NCBI GenBank assembly: GCA_039985655.1
Contig: JBDWSF010000008.1
Location: forward strand, 1-64,000
Reading direction: 5' to 3'
Length of the DNA stretch: 64,000 nucleotides
DNA from: Postechiella sp039985655
Lineage (GTDB): Bacteria > Bacteroidota > Bacteroidia > Flavobacteriales > Flavobacteriaceae
Shown here one piece after another: positions 34,148-42,574 of this stretch. Made by a program: the position numbers and the translations under genes. Within the stretch, counting starts at the first letter, position 1. Each line of letters opens with the position of its first letter. A model generated the notes under the pieces. The model was not told the origin of the DNA. It ran no database searches and saw nothing but the letters and a program-made list of their open reading frames with translations.

Positions 34148-35392
34148 ATGTTTAAATTTTTATTCGAAAGAGACACTTGGCAAGAAGTCTACGATAGCTT
34201 TAGTAAAAACAAACTGAGATCAATATTAACAATGGTTGGTGTTTGGTGGGGTATATTGTTGCTAATTGTACTTTTAGGTTCTGCAAAAGGTTTAGAGAAT
34301 TCCTTTAACCGTTTATTTGGAGACTTTGCAACTAATAGTGTGTTTATTTGGGGAAAAAGCACAAGTATACCTTTTAAAGGGTTTCAAGAGGGTAGACGTG
34401 TGAGGTTGTCTTTAACAGATGCGAAAAAAGTTGAAGAAAATATTGAAGGCATAGAGTTTGTAGTTCCGAGAAATCAAAGAAACGCGAATGTGGTTAGAAA
34501 TTTTCTTTCTGGTGATTTTCAGGTGGCAGGTGATTACCCATTATTAGATGTGGTAGAAAAACGCAGACTTAAAAAAGGACGTTTTATTAATCAAAATGAT
34601 ATTGATAATAAAAGAAAGATTGCTATAATATCAGAAGATATTTATAAACAATTATTTGAAAAGAATGTAGAAGCAATAGGCAAATTGATTCAAATCAATG
34701 ATATAAACTTTGTTGTTGCTGGTGTTTTTAAGTTGCCTAAAGTTCCTATGGGACCTCAAACAGATATTCATATTCCATTTACAACATATCAACAGATATA
34801 CAATCAAGGAGATAGAATAGGTTGGGTGATGATTACAGGCAAGCCTGAGTATGATATTGTTCAGATTGAAAGAGATGCTAAGTTGCTATTCAAAAACCTA
34901 AATGATATTCATCCAAAAGATAACCGTGCGTTTGGTAGTGCTAATGCAGGGAAAGAGATAGGGAAAGTAACAGGTTTTTTAACAGGTATGCAATTCTTGA
35001 CATGGTTTGTAGGTATTGCAACTTTATTTGCAGGTGTCTTTGCAATTGGTAACATTTTATTAATAACGGTTAAAGAGCGGACTAAAGAAATAGGAGTGCG
35101 TCGAGCTTTAGGAGCAACACCTTTCGAAATAAAAAGACAAATAGTTGTGGAAGCTGTGTTTTTAACATTAGTGGCAGGTCTATTCGGAATTATTACAGGA
35201 GGTTGGATTTTAATAGGTTTAGATACAGCTTTTGGACAAGGAGAAGACGCAGCCATTGTAAATGCCTCTGTATCTATAGCAGTTGTATTTATAGCATTAA
35301 TAATATTAGTAGTTCTGGGGACTTTAATTGGGTTAATTCCTGCGTTTAAAGCCACAAGTATAAAGCCAATAGAAGCATTAAGAGAAGAATAA
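34148..35392 (+). CDS. MacB-type ABC permease, second of two
   Basis: 414 residues with the same plan as the previous gene: N-terminal helix (SILTMVGVWWGILLLIVLLGSAKGL), periplasmic domain, and IATLFAGVFAIGNILLITVKERTKEIGVRRALGATP in the FtsX domain. It starts 2 bases after the first permease and ends 12 bases before the adaptor gene. It is a diverged paralogue, consistent with one heterodimeric transporter. Confidence 0.93.
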   Translation: MFKFLFERDTWQEVYDSFSKNKLRSILTMVGVWWGILLLIVLLGSAKGLENSFNRLFGDFATNSVFIWGKSTSIPFKGFQEGRRVRLSLTDAKKVEENIEGIEFVVPRNQRNANVVRNFLSGDFQVAGDYPLLDVVEKRRLKKGRFINQNDIDNKRKIAIISEDIYKQLFEKNVEAIGKLIQINDINFVVAGVFKLPKVPMGPQTDIHIPFTTYQQIYNQGDRIGWVMITGKPEYDIVQIERDAKLLFKNLNDIHPKDNRAFGSANAGKEIGKVTGFLTGMQFLTWFVGIATLFAGVFAIGNILLITVKERTKEIGVRRALGATPFEIKRQIVVEAVFLTLVAGLFGIITGGWILIGLDTAFGQGEDAAIVNASVSIAVVFIALIILVVLGTLIGLIPAFKATSIKPIEALREE

Positions 35393-35404
35393 ACAATCAA
35401 AAAA

Positions 35405-36523
35405 ATGAACAAAGCAGTAAAAATTATTTTAGGACTCATTGTAGTTATCGCATTAATCTTTGTATTGAAATATTTTAAGGATTCTAATTCTAAAGATATT
35501 GAAGAGTTTAAGGTTGAAGAACCATTTTATACTTCAATAAATACAAAAGCAGTAGCCACAGGGAAGTTAAATCCCGAAGAAGAAATCGAACTTAAACCTC
35601 AAATATCAGGTATAGTTGATCAAATTTTGGTTGAAGAAGGCGATGTAGTTACAAAAGGCGATTTAATTGCAAAAATTAGAGTTGTTCCTAACGAGCAAAG
35701 TCTGGTTAGTGCAAAGAGTAGAATTGCGTCTTCAAAATTATCTTATGATAATAACAAGGTAAAGTATAATAGAGATAAAAAGCTTTTTGATAAAGGTGTT
35801 ATATCCATTCAAACCTTTGAGAGTAGCGAACTCGTATTTAATCAATCGAAGGAGTCTTATACTCAGTCACAAAACGATTATCAAATTATCAAACGAGGTT
35901 CTATTTCTGGAGGAAGTTCTGCTAATACTAATATTGTAGCTCAAATTTCTGGAACTATTTTAGAAATACCAGTAAGGGAGGGTGATCAAGTTATTGAAAG
36001 TAATAACTTTAATGCGGGAACAACCATTGCTACAATTGCAGATATGAGTCTTATGATTTTTGAAGGTAAAGTTGATGAGGCCGAGGTTGGTAAATTAGAG
36101 GAAGGAAAAGATATTAAAGTCATTCTTGGAGCCATAAATGATAAAGAGTTTCCTGCAGTATTAACGTTTGTTGCCCCAAAGGGTCAAGAAGAAAATGGAG
36201 CTGTTCAATTCACCATTAAAGCTAATGTGGTGATTGATTCTACTGTTAATATTAGAGCAGGTTATAGTGCTAATGCTGAAATCGATATAGAAAATAAAGA
36301 TAGTGTGCTTAGTATTAAAGAAGCATTACTTCAATTTAATAGAATAACAGAAAAACCGTTTGTAGAAATACAGAAAGAAGATAGCAAATTCAAAAAGAAG
36401 AATGTAAAATTAGGTTTGTCTGACGGAATCAATGTGGAGATTATTGATGGCGTAAAGATGGGAGATAAAATTAAAGTATGGAATAAGGTTTCTGAAAAAG
36501 ACGAAAAAGAAGATGAAAAATAA
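35405..36523 (+). CDS. Periplasmic adaptor (membrane fusion) protein, MacA/HlyD type
   Basis: 372 residues. N-terminal anchor (IILGLIVVIALIFVLKYF, about 7-24), then lipoyl/barrel-sandwich halves (LKPQISGIVDQILVEEGDVVTKGDLIAKI, about 60-90, and ISGTILEIPVREGDQV, about 180-200) bracketing a helical hairpin of about 90 residues, then a beta-barrel and membrane-proximal domain. It links the inner membrane permeases to the TolC protein encoded next. Its 3' end overlaps or abuts the tolC-like gene. Ends in a charged Lys/Glu tail. Confidence 0.93.
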   Translation: MNKAVKIILGLIVVIALIFVLKYFKDSNSKDIEEFKVEEPFYTSINTKAVATGKLNPEEEIELKPQISGIVDQILVEEGDVVTKGDLIAKIRVVPNEQSLVSAKSRIASSKLSYDNNKVKYNRDKKLFDKGVISIQTFESSELVFNQSKESYTQSQNDYQIIKRGSISGGSSANTNIVAQISGTILEIPVREGDQVIESNNFNAGTTIATIADMSLMIFEGKVDEAEVGKLEEGKDIKVILGAINDKEFPAVLTFVAPKGQEENGAVQFTIKANVVIDSTVNIRAGYSANAEIDIENKDSVLSIKEALLQFNRITEKPFVEIQKEDSKFKKKNVKLGLSDGINVEIIDGVKMGDKIKVWNKVSEKDEKEDEK

Positions 36524-36530
36524 TATTATG

Positions 36531-37865
36531 ATGAAACAAATAAAAAAAAGTCTATTGGTGTGTTTATGTTTTGTCTTTGCAACAGCATTTTCTCAACAAA
36601 AAAAATGGACACTTCAAGAATGTGTTAATCATGCGCTTGAAAATAATATTACTGTACAACAAGGGAAGAATACGTTGTTAATAAACGAACAAGATATTAT
36701 TGCGTCCAAAGGACAATTTTTACCATCGGTAAGTGGTAGCTTCGGCCAACGTTTGAACATTGGTTCAGGTTTTGACCAGTCAACTAACCAAAGAATAAAT
36801 AACCAAACAACACATTCTTTTAGCTATAATTTGGGGGTAAACCAAACTGTTTTTAATGGGTTTAGAACTTTAAACTTGTATAAGCAATCGCTTCTAAATT
36901 TAGAGTCTAATAAATTAGAGTTAGATAGGATTAAAGACGATATTTCTTTAAATGTGGTGAATTCGTATTTAAATATTCTTTTTAATAAAGAACGTTTAGA
37001 AACGGCTAAAGCTCAGTTTGACTTTTCTAGTAAACAATTACAACAAATAAAGGATTTAGTTGATGCTGGAGTGCAGCCTAAAGTTAATATTTACGATGCG
37101 GAAGCGACTTTAAGTAGCGATGCGCAGAATGTAACAATAGCAGATAATAATTTTAATTTATCATTATTAACACTATCACAATTGTTACAAATATCTTTTA
37201 AAGGATTTGAAATTGATTTTATTGAAATCGATAACCCATCGGAAGCTTTACTTTATAAGAATATAGATCCAATCTTAGATTATGCGTTAGATAATCGAAA
37301 TGAAATAAAAGTGGCTCAAAAAGGTATTGAAAATGCAGAATTAAGTACAGAGATATCTAAATCGGGTTATTATCCATCGGTTTCTGCTAGTTATGGGTTT
37401 GGTTCAGTTTGGAGTGAATCTAAAAATGATTTTACAAAACAAGCCTATTTTAGAGAATTAGATTTAAATAAAGGTCATAATTTTAATCTAAGTGTTAATA
37501 TTCCTATTTTTTCTAGATTTCAAAATAAAACAGCTGTAGCAAAGTCTAAAATTGGAGAAACCAATAGTAGACTTAATTTAGAGCAAGCAAAATTAAATGT
37601 AGAGTCTAATATTCAACGTGCTTTTACAGATGCACAAGCAGCCTTTAAAGCGTTTGAAGCAGCTAAGAAATCTATGGCCTCACAAAAATTAGCATTTGCT
37701 AATTCGCAAGAACGGTATAATATAGGAGCTATGAATGCATCCGATTTAGATCAGGCTAGAGTTAGACTTATCAATGCAGAGTCGTCTCTTATTAATGCCA
37801 AATACGATTTCGTTTTTAAAACGAAAGTATTAGATTTTTATATGGGGAAATCGTTAACCAATTAG
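36531..37865 (+). CDS. TolC family outer membrane efflux channel
   Basis: The frame opens at 36513 inside the adaptor gene, but ATG at 36531 (or 36528) gives a proper signal peptide (MKQIKKSLLVCLCFVFATAFSQQ), leaving ~444 residues. Two OEP repeats are visible: WTLQECVNHALENNITVQQGKNTL and, in the second half, LDYALDNRNEIKVAQKGIENAEL, with a strand SVSASYGFGSVWS. This completes the ABC-adaptor-TolC exporter. Last gene of the operon; no hairpin terminator was found in the 102 bases before tsaB. Confidence 0.94.
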   Translation: MKQIKKSLLVCLCFVFATAFSQQKKWTLQECVNHALENNITVQQGKNTLLINEQDIIASKGQFLPSVSGSFGQRLNIGSGFDQSTNQRINNQTTHSFSYNLGVNQTVFNGFRTLNLYKQSLLNLESNKLELDRIKDDISLNVVNSYLNILFNKERLETAKAQFDFSSKQLQQIKDLVDAGVQPKVNIYDAEATLSSDAQNVTIADNNFNLSLLTLSQLLQISFKGFEIDFIEIDNPSEALLYKNIDPILDYALDNRNEIKVAQKGIENAELSTEISKSGYYPSVSASYGFGSVWSESKNDFTKQAYFRELDLNKGHNFNLSVNIPIFSRFQNKTAVAKSKIGETNSRLNLEQAKLNVESNIQRAFTDAQAAFKAFEAAKKSMASQKLAFANSQERYNIGAMNASDLDQARVRLINAESSLINAKYDFVFKTKVLDFYMGKSLTN

Positions 37866-37967
37866 GCTTATTATTTTATTGAAATCAGAATTATAGAGTT
37901 CGCGTTGTTTCGTTGCAGAAATATCAGAACAAAGTGATAGTTTTGCATAGACTAATTTAAAGCTAGA

Positions 37968-38645
37968 ATGAGCGTATTAATACTTAATATAGAAACAGCC
38001 ACAACAAATTGTTCTGTATCGCTTTCGCGGGATGGAAAAACAATTGTTTTAAAAGAAGATTATAACGATAACTATTCGCATGCCGAACGTTTACACGTTT
38101 ATATTGATGCTGTTTTAAAAGAAGCTGATGTAAAGTCAGAAGAATTAAGTGCTATAGCCGTTAGTAAAGGGCCTGGTTCTTATACGGGTTTACGTATTGG
38201 TGTTTCTGCTGTAAAAGGGCTTTGTTTTGCTTTAGATAAGCCATTAATGTCTATCTCAACTCTTGAAGCTTTAGCGCATCAAGTTGAAGCTGAAAATGGG
38301 GTTATAGTTTCTATGATTGATGCCCGCCGTATGGAGGTGTATTCGGCTATTTTCGATGCCGATTATAATCAAATACGAGAAACGGAAGCTCAGATTTTAG
38401 ACGAAACGTCTTTTGCAGACTATTTAGAAAAAGGTAAAGTATACTTTATAGGTAATGGTGTCGAAAAAACAAAAACTTTATTAAATCACCCTAACGCTAT
38501 TTTTGTAGAAGATAAATTACCATCAGCTAACGACATGAGTATGTTGGCATATAATAAGTATAAAAATAATGATACAGAAGATGTTGCTTATTTTGAACCT
38601 TATTATCTAAAGGACTTTGTGGCTTTAAAGCCTAAAAAGAAATAA
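37968..38645 (+). CDS. tsaB: tRNA threonylcarbamoyladenosine biosynthesis protein TsaB
   Basis: 225 residues of the ASKHA fold. TsaB is the non-catalytic partner of TsaD in making t6A37 on ANN-decoding tRNAs. Diagnostic stretches: LILNIETATTNCSVSLS at the N terminus and SKGPGSYTGLRIGVSAVKGL (about 63-82), MIDARRMEVYSA near 115. Length matches the family. It stands alone between the exporter operon and a repeat-rich gap. Confidence 0.95.
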   Translation: MSVLILNIETATTNCSVSLSRDGKTIVLKEDYNDNYSHAERLHVYIDAVLKEADVKSEELSAIAVSKGPGSYTGLRIGVSAVKGLCFALDKPLMSISTLEALAHQVEAENGVIVSMIDARRMEVYSAIFDADYNQIRETEAQILDETSFADYLEKGKVYFIGNGVEKTKTLLNHPNAIFVEDKLPSANDMSMLAYNKYKNNDTEDVAYFEPYYLKDFVALKPKKK

Positions 38646-38680
38646 GCCTTCTGTTTGTAATCTGAATTTTATTAATTATT

Positions 38681-38800
38681 CGTCACCCTGAATTTATTTC
38701 AGGGTCTTATATTGCATTGAATATGATGCTATGCGATTCTGAAACAAGTTCAGAATGACGTGCTTTCTCAATTTTGAAGACCGTTTCGACAAGCTTCGCG
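38681..38800. repeat. Palindromic dispersed repeat between tsaB and mscS-like gene
   Basis: The left arm CGTCACCCTGAA..TTTCAGGGTCT (38681-38707) and the right arm GATTCTGAAAC..TTCAGAATGACG (38735-38760) are inverted copies of one another, and each arm is itself a hairpin. TTCGACAAGC (38786-38795) matches another dispersed motif. It fills most of the 203-base gap between convergent genes and may act as a terminator for both. Confidence 0.65.
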
Positions 38801-38848
38801 CGCTACCTTCAAAACAAAATACATTTTGTTTGAATATTCTAAGGCTTT

Positions 38849-39661
38849 TTAACCTTTCTTTTGAATCTCAACTTGATGAGGGAAAGGAATTTCAATACCA
38901 GCTGCGTCAAGAGCCTCTTTTACATTTTCTGTAATACCAAAGTATACATCCCAATAATCGTCAGAAGTACTCCAAGGTCTTACAGCAAAATTGATAGAGC
39001 TATCAGCCAACTCAGAGACATTCACTGTCGGTGCTGGATCTTGTAGAACTTTTGGATGTGATGTTAATACGTTCATTAAAACTTCTTTAGTTTTTTTAAT
39101 GTCAGAATCGTAACCAACTCCAATAGTTAAGTCTACACGTCGTGTTCCTTCAGTAGAGTAATTAATAATGTTTCCATTAGATAAAGATCCATTAGGAATA
39201 ATAATTTCTCTATTAGATAATCCTGTTAATTTAGTTGTAAAGATTTCGATTTCTTTAACCACACCAAGTTCACCTTGTGCTTCAATTAAATCGCCAATTT
39301 TAAAAGGTTTAAAAATCATTATTAAAACACCTCCAGCAAAATTACCTAAAGAACCTTGTAAAGCCATACCAATAGCTAAACCTGCAGCAGCTAATAAGGC
39401 AGCGAATGATGTAGTTTCAATACCAACTGTACCTAGAATAATTATAATTAAAACAATTTTTAATGTCCAGTTTAAAAGATTTAGTAAGAACTTTTTAAGA
39501 CTGATGTCAAAATCTTGTTTATCCATAGCTTTGTTGGCTACTTTACGAATGACCTTAATAGTCCAAGATCCAATAATCCATATCGCAATTGCTGCTAAAA
39601 TTTTTGGTCCGAAATCTAATAGTAATTCGTAACCTTTGTCAATCCATTTTTCTAAATCCAT
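38849..39661 (-). CDS. Small-conductance mechanosensitive channel, MscS family
   Basis: 270 residues, the length of E. coli MscS. Three membrane helices are followed by the pore helix with the alanine/glycine pattern SFAALLAAAGLAIGMALQGSLGNFAGGVLIMIF (about 90-120), then the beta domain GDLIEAQGELGVVKEIEIFTT and the NREIIIPNGSLSNGNIINYS motif. It releases osmolytes on hypo-osmotic shock. A single gene on the minus strand, 69 bases downstream of the DUF1304 gene. Confidence 0.95.
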   Translation of the reverse strand: MDLEKWIDKGYELLLDFGPKILAAIAIWIIGSWTIKVIRKVANKAMDKQDFDISLKKFLLNLLNWTLKIVLIIIILGTVGIETTSFAALLAAAGLAIGMALQGSLGNFAGGVLIMIFKPFKIGDLIEAQGELGVVKEIEIFTTKLTGLSNREIIIPNGSLSNGNIINYSTEGTRRVDLTIGVGYDSDIKKTKEVLMNVLTSHPKVLQDPAPTVNVSELADSSINFAVRPWSTSDDYWDVYFGITENVKEALDAAGIEIPFPHQVEIQKKG

Positions 39662-39730
39662 AGTCCTTAATTTTTGATGCGAAATTATAAATAATTCCGC
39701 GATTTTAATGTTTATTATGTTGTTGTTTTG

Positions 39731-40084
39731 TTAAAAAAAACAAGAGATTAAAGCTAAAATTGCAGGTCCAGATTGGATATAAAAGAGCTTTATTTTCTTT
39801 GTAGAATAAGACCCATAAATACCTGCTATAGTCACACAAATTAAAAAGAAAACAGCAAATGTCATATTGTTTTGAATACTAGTAAATAGTAAACCCGCGG
39901 CAAGAAAACCATTGTATAAGCCTTGATTTGCAGCTAGAACCTTTGTTTCTTCTGCAAACTCTTTAGTTTTTATTCCAAAAGCACGCATGGTTTTTGGCTC
40001 TGTCCATTTAAACATCTCTAGAATTAAAAAATAAAGATGCAGGAGTGCTACAAAAGCAATTAAAATTTTAGTGATTAGTATCAT
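39731..40084 (-). CDS. DUF1304 family membrane protein
   Basis: 117 residues with four hydrophobic helices. The family pattern is clear: LIAFVALLHLYFLILEMFKW, then MRAFGIK...VLAANQGLYNGFLAAGLLF. Its function is not known in any organism I can name. Its ATG overlaps the stop of the preceding DUF255 gene (ATGA, 4 bases), so the two are translationally coupled on the minus strand. Confidence 0.88.
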   Translation of the reverse strand: MILITKILIAFVALLHLYFLILEMFKWTEPKTMRAFGIKTKEFAEETKVLAANQGLYNGFLAAGLLFTSIQNNMTFAVFFLICVTIAGIYGSYSTKKIKLFYIQSGPAILALISCFF

Positions 40085-42183
40085 TTTTCTATAAATTTAA
40101 GAGCATCTGTTACTTCAGACACAGGGAGTTTGCAAGCTTTGTTAACACAAACATAAATTAATGTTTTGTTTGGATTGTATCTGCCTTCTAATAAAGGCAT
40201 ATTATTTTCAGAAGTACTTCCAGCTATTAATTTATTAGGGATATATGTTTTATTTAAATCTGTAATTTTTTGTTTAACATCTTTACCAACGATGGCGACT
40301 TCGTAAAACGGACTCGCATAATTTAACATTAAATCTAACCAATTAGAATAGCCAGAAGGGTAGTCTTGCATTTCGGGTTTTACGTTATTTAACATCGTAA
40401 TTGCTGTCTTTGAAAAACGTGTATCATCAAAATAGTGTGATAGTTTAAATAAGTTTTTTGCCATGATTGAGTTGCTGGCAGGAATAACATTATCTCGATA
40501 TTCTATGCTTCTAGATACTAAAGATTGATCTTCGTTAGATGTGAAATAAAACATACTACTAGTTTCGTCAAAAAAGTGATCGAATGTATAGTTTGACAAA
40601 TCGTTAGCAGTATTTAACCATTTTTCATCCAAAGTGTTTTCATAAAGTGTAATGAAAGCATCAATGGTTGCCGCATAATCTTCTAGATAACCATTAATAT
40701 TACTGGTGTCGTTTTTAAAATTATGATTCAATCCGCCATCTTTACGAAGTTGTGTGTTTATAATGAAATTTGCATTTTTTTCTGCGGAAGCGAGATAATT
40801 GGTGTCACCTAAAACACGATAAGCATCAATATATCCTTTTAGCATTAAAGCGTTCCATGATGTTAAGGTCTTGTCGTCTAGCCTTGGTTTAGAACGTTTG
40901 TTTCTAATATTTAAAAGTGTTTCTTTCCAAACGTTTTTCTTTTCGTTTAAAACGTCTTGGGTTAAATCATGCTTTTTAATAATAGTTGCGTCATCGTCTT
41001 TTCTAATTAGAACATAGTTGTTGTGTTCCCAAAGCCCATAACTATTTACGTTGTAATAGTCTGAAAATAAATCAAAATCATCTTTTAAAATGTCTTTTAA
41101 AGACTCTTTTTGCCAAACGTAAAAAGCACCTTCCTCTAACTCACCTTCAGGCGTATTGCTATCCGCGTCAAGCGAAGAAAAGAATGCACCGTTTTTAGTG
41201 GTCATTTCATTTTCAACATATTTTAATGTCTCAATAATAACATTTTTATACAATTCGTTTTTGGTGATGAGGTAAGCATCGGCATATAAACTCACCAATT
41301 GCCCATTGTCGTAAAGCATTTTTTCGAAATGTGGAACATGCCATTTTGCATCGGTAGAATATCTAGAGAAACCACCACCAACATGATCGAACACGCCACC
41401 ATAAGCCATTTGTGTAAGTGTTAAATTCACATAGTCTTGTAACTTTTTATCGTTATTTTGATACGCATATCGTAATAAAAAATGATAGTTATTAGGCATC
41501 ATAAACTTGGGAGCTCTATTCATGCCTCCCTGGTTATTGTCAAATTGCGTCGACCAGTTTTTTACAGCTGATGCTATATAACTAGTTTCAAAAACAGGTT
41601 CATCCGTGTTTAAAGAAACCAAATCCATAGATTTGATGCCTTGCTCAACATTATCTGCCTGTTTGTATAACTTATCGGGGCTTTCCTTATAAATATTTGA
41701 AATTTGGTTTAGTACACTTGTCCATTGATCTTTTGGCAAGTAAGTAGCGCCCCAAAATGGTCTGCCGTCAGGTAGAGCAATGGCATTTAATGGCCAACCA
41801 CCGCTTCCTGTCATGAGTTGTACTGCATTCATATAAACTTGATCTACATCTGGGCGTTCTTCTCTATCAACTTTTATATTTATAAAATTTTTATTCATGA
41901 CTTGAGCCACCAAACTGTCCTCAAAACTTTCGTGCTCCATTACATGGCACCAATGGCAAGCAGAATAGCCAACACTAATAAGTAATAATTTATTTTCAGA
42001 TTTGGCTTTTTCTAATGTTTCTTTATTCCAAGCATGCCAATTTACGGGGTTATGTGCATGTTGTAGTAAATACGGACTCGTTTCGTTTATAAGATTGTTT
42101 GTGTATTGATGTTTCACAGCATCTGTATTTTGTCCTTTACAACTTATTATAATGATAGATAATAGTAATGTGATATGCTTCAT
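40081..42183 (-). CDS. DUF255/YyaL-type thioredoxin-domain protein, predicted lipoprotein
   Basis: 700 residues. Lipobox IIISC (Cys15) suggests an envelope lipoprotein, while many YyaL homologues are cytoplasmic. The N-terminal thioredoxin domain has the family hallmark NPVNWHAW...SACHWCHVMEHESFED with CxxC at Cys76-Cys79 and GGWPLNAIALPDGRPFWGATYLP. The rest is an alpha/alpha-barrel like N-acylglucosamine 2-epimerases (APKFMMPNNYHFLLRYA, HVGGGFSRYSTDAKWHVPHFEKMLYDN). Related to human SPATA20. Biochemical activity is unsettled. Expressed with the DUF1304 gene by a 4-base overlap. Confidence 0.93.
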   Translation of the reverse strand: MKHITLLLSIIIISCKGQNTDAVKHQYTNNLINETSPYLLQHAHNPVNWHAWNKETLEKAKSENKLLLISVGYSACHWCHVMEHESFEDSLVAQVMNKNFINIKVDREERPDVDQVYMNAVQLMTGSGGWPLNAIALPDGRPFWGATYLPKDQWTSVLNQISNIYKESPDKLYKQADNVEQGIKSMDLVSLNTDEPVFETSYIASAVKNWSTQFDNNQGGMNRAPKFMMPNNYHFLLRYAYQNNDKKLQDYVNLTLTQMAYGGVFDHVGGGFSRYSTDAKWHVPHFEKMLYDNGQLVSLYADAYLITKNELYKNVIIETLKYVENEMTTKNGAFFSSLDADSNTPEGELEEGAFYVWQKESLKDILKDDFDLFSDYYNVNSYGLWEHNNYVLIRKDDDATIIKKHDLTQDVLNEKKNVWKETLLNIRNKRSKPRLDDKTLTSWNALMLKGYIDAYRVLGDTNYLASAEKNANFIINTQLRKDGGLNHNFKNDTSNINGYLEDYAATIDAFITLYENTLDEKWLNTANDLSNYTFDHFFDETSSMFYFTSNEDQSLVSRSIEYRDNVIPASNSIMAKNLFKLSHYFDDTRFSKTAITMLNNVKPEMQDYPSGYSNWLDLMLNYASPFYEVAIVGKDVKQKITDLNKTYIPNKLIAGSTSENNMPLLEGRYNPNKTLIYVCVNKACKLPVSEVTDALKFIEK

Positions 42184-42187
42184 AAGT

Positions 42188-42195
42188 CAAAGTTA
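42188..42195 (-). promoter_or_regulatory. Putative -7 box (TAACTTTG on minus strand) touching the DUF255 start
   Basis: Exact TAnnTTTG match only 4 bases ahead of the ATG, which would give a leaderless or nearly leaderless mRNA. No TTG at -33. Confidence 0.35.
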
Positions 42196-42208
42196 GCGAA
42201 AATTGGGC

Positions 42209-42239
42209 ATAAAAAAAGCGTTCATTTAATAGAACGCTT
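42209..42239 (-). terminator. Intrinsic terminator of the dodecin gene
   Basis: Perfect 8-bp stem (42216-42223 with 42232-42239), 8-base loop; on the minus strand it runs into seven T. It lies 24 bases past the dodecin stop. Confidence 0.88.
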
Positions 42240-42262
42240 GGTCTTTATTATAAATTGGAGTC

Positions 42263-42463
42263 TTAGTTTACTTCGAAAGTGATTTTTAAGTTCACTCTAA
42301 AATCTGTTACTTCTCCGTCAGTTACACTTGCACTTTGATCTTGTACATAAACCGAACGTATATTTTTTACACTTTTTGATGCATGTTTTACTGCTTTTTT
42401 AGTTGCATCTTCCCAACTTTTTTCTGAGTTTGCTAAAACTTCGATAACTTTTAATACTGCCAT
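42263..42463 (-). CDS. Dodecin family flavin-binding protein
   Basis: 66 residues, the exact size of dodecins, which form hollow dodecamers that store or sequester flavins (riboflavin, FMN) or CoA. Typical one-helix, three-strand pattern: VLKVIEVLANSEKSWEDATKKAVKHASKSVKNIRSVYVQDQS, continuing to VNLKITFEV at the end (given in parts). The flavin-stacking Trp is present in EKSWEDA. Monocistronic with its own terminator. Confidence 0.92.
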   Translation of the reverse strand: MAVLKVIEVLANSEKSWEDATKKAVKHASKSVKNIRSVYVQDQSASVTDGEVTDFRVNLKITFEVN

Positions 42464-42574
42464 GATTTTGTTTTTTTAAGGTTAATGATTGAAATGCCTC
42501 TTTATAAAGATACCTCTTATCTTCGACACCAATAAATCAAAAAAGTCACTTTGTGAATGTTATTTATAAAGGGT

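Noticed and set aside
34909..35439. 176-codon minus-strand frame opposite the second permease gene
   Set aside because: It lies wholly antisense to a well-supported MacB-type permease and the adaptor start, and its residues show no domain; it is a mirror of the real gene.
38681..38800. Palindromic region as an insertion sequence or attachment site
   Set aside because: No transposase or integrase frame and no target duplication were found; it is listed as a repeat only.
39168..39632. 154-codon plus-strand frame opposite the MscS-type channel
   Set aside because: The minus-strand product has clear MscS motifs; the plus-strand frame is Ile/Lys/Pro-rich filler with no motif or signal.
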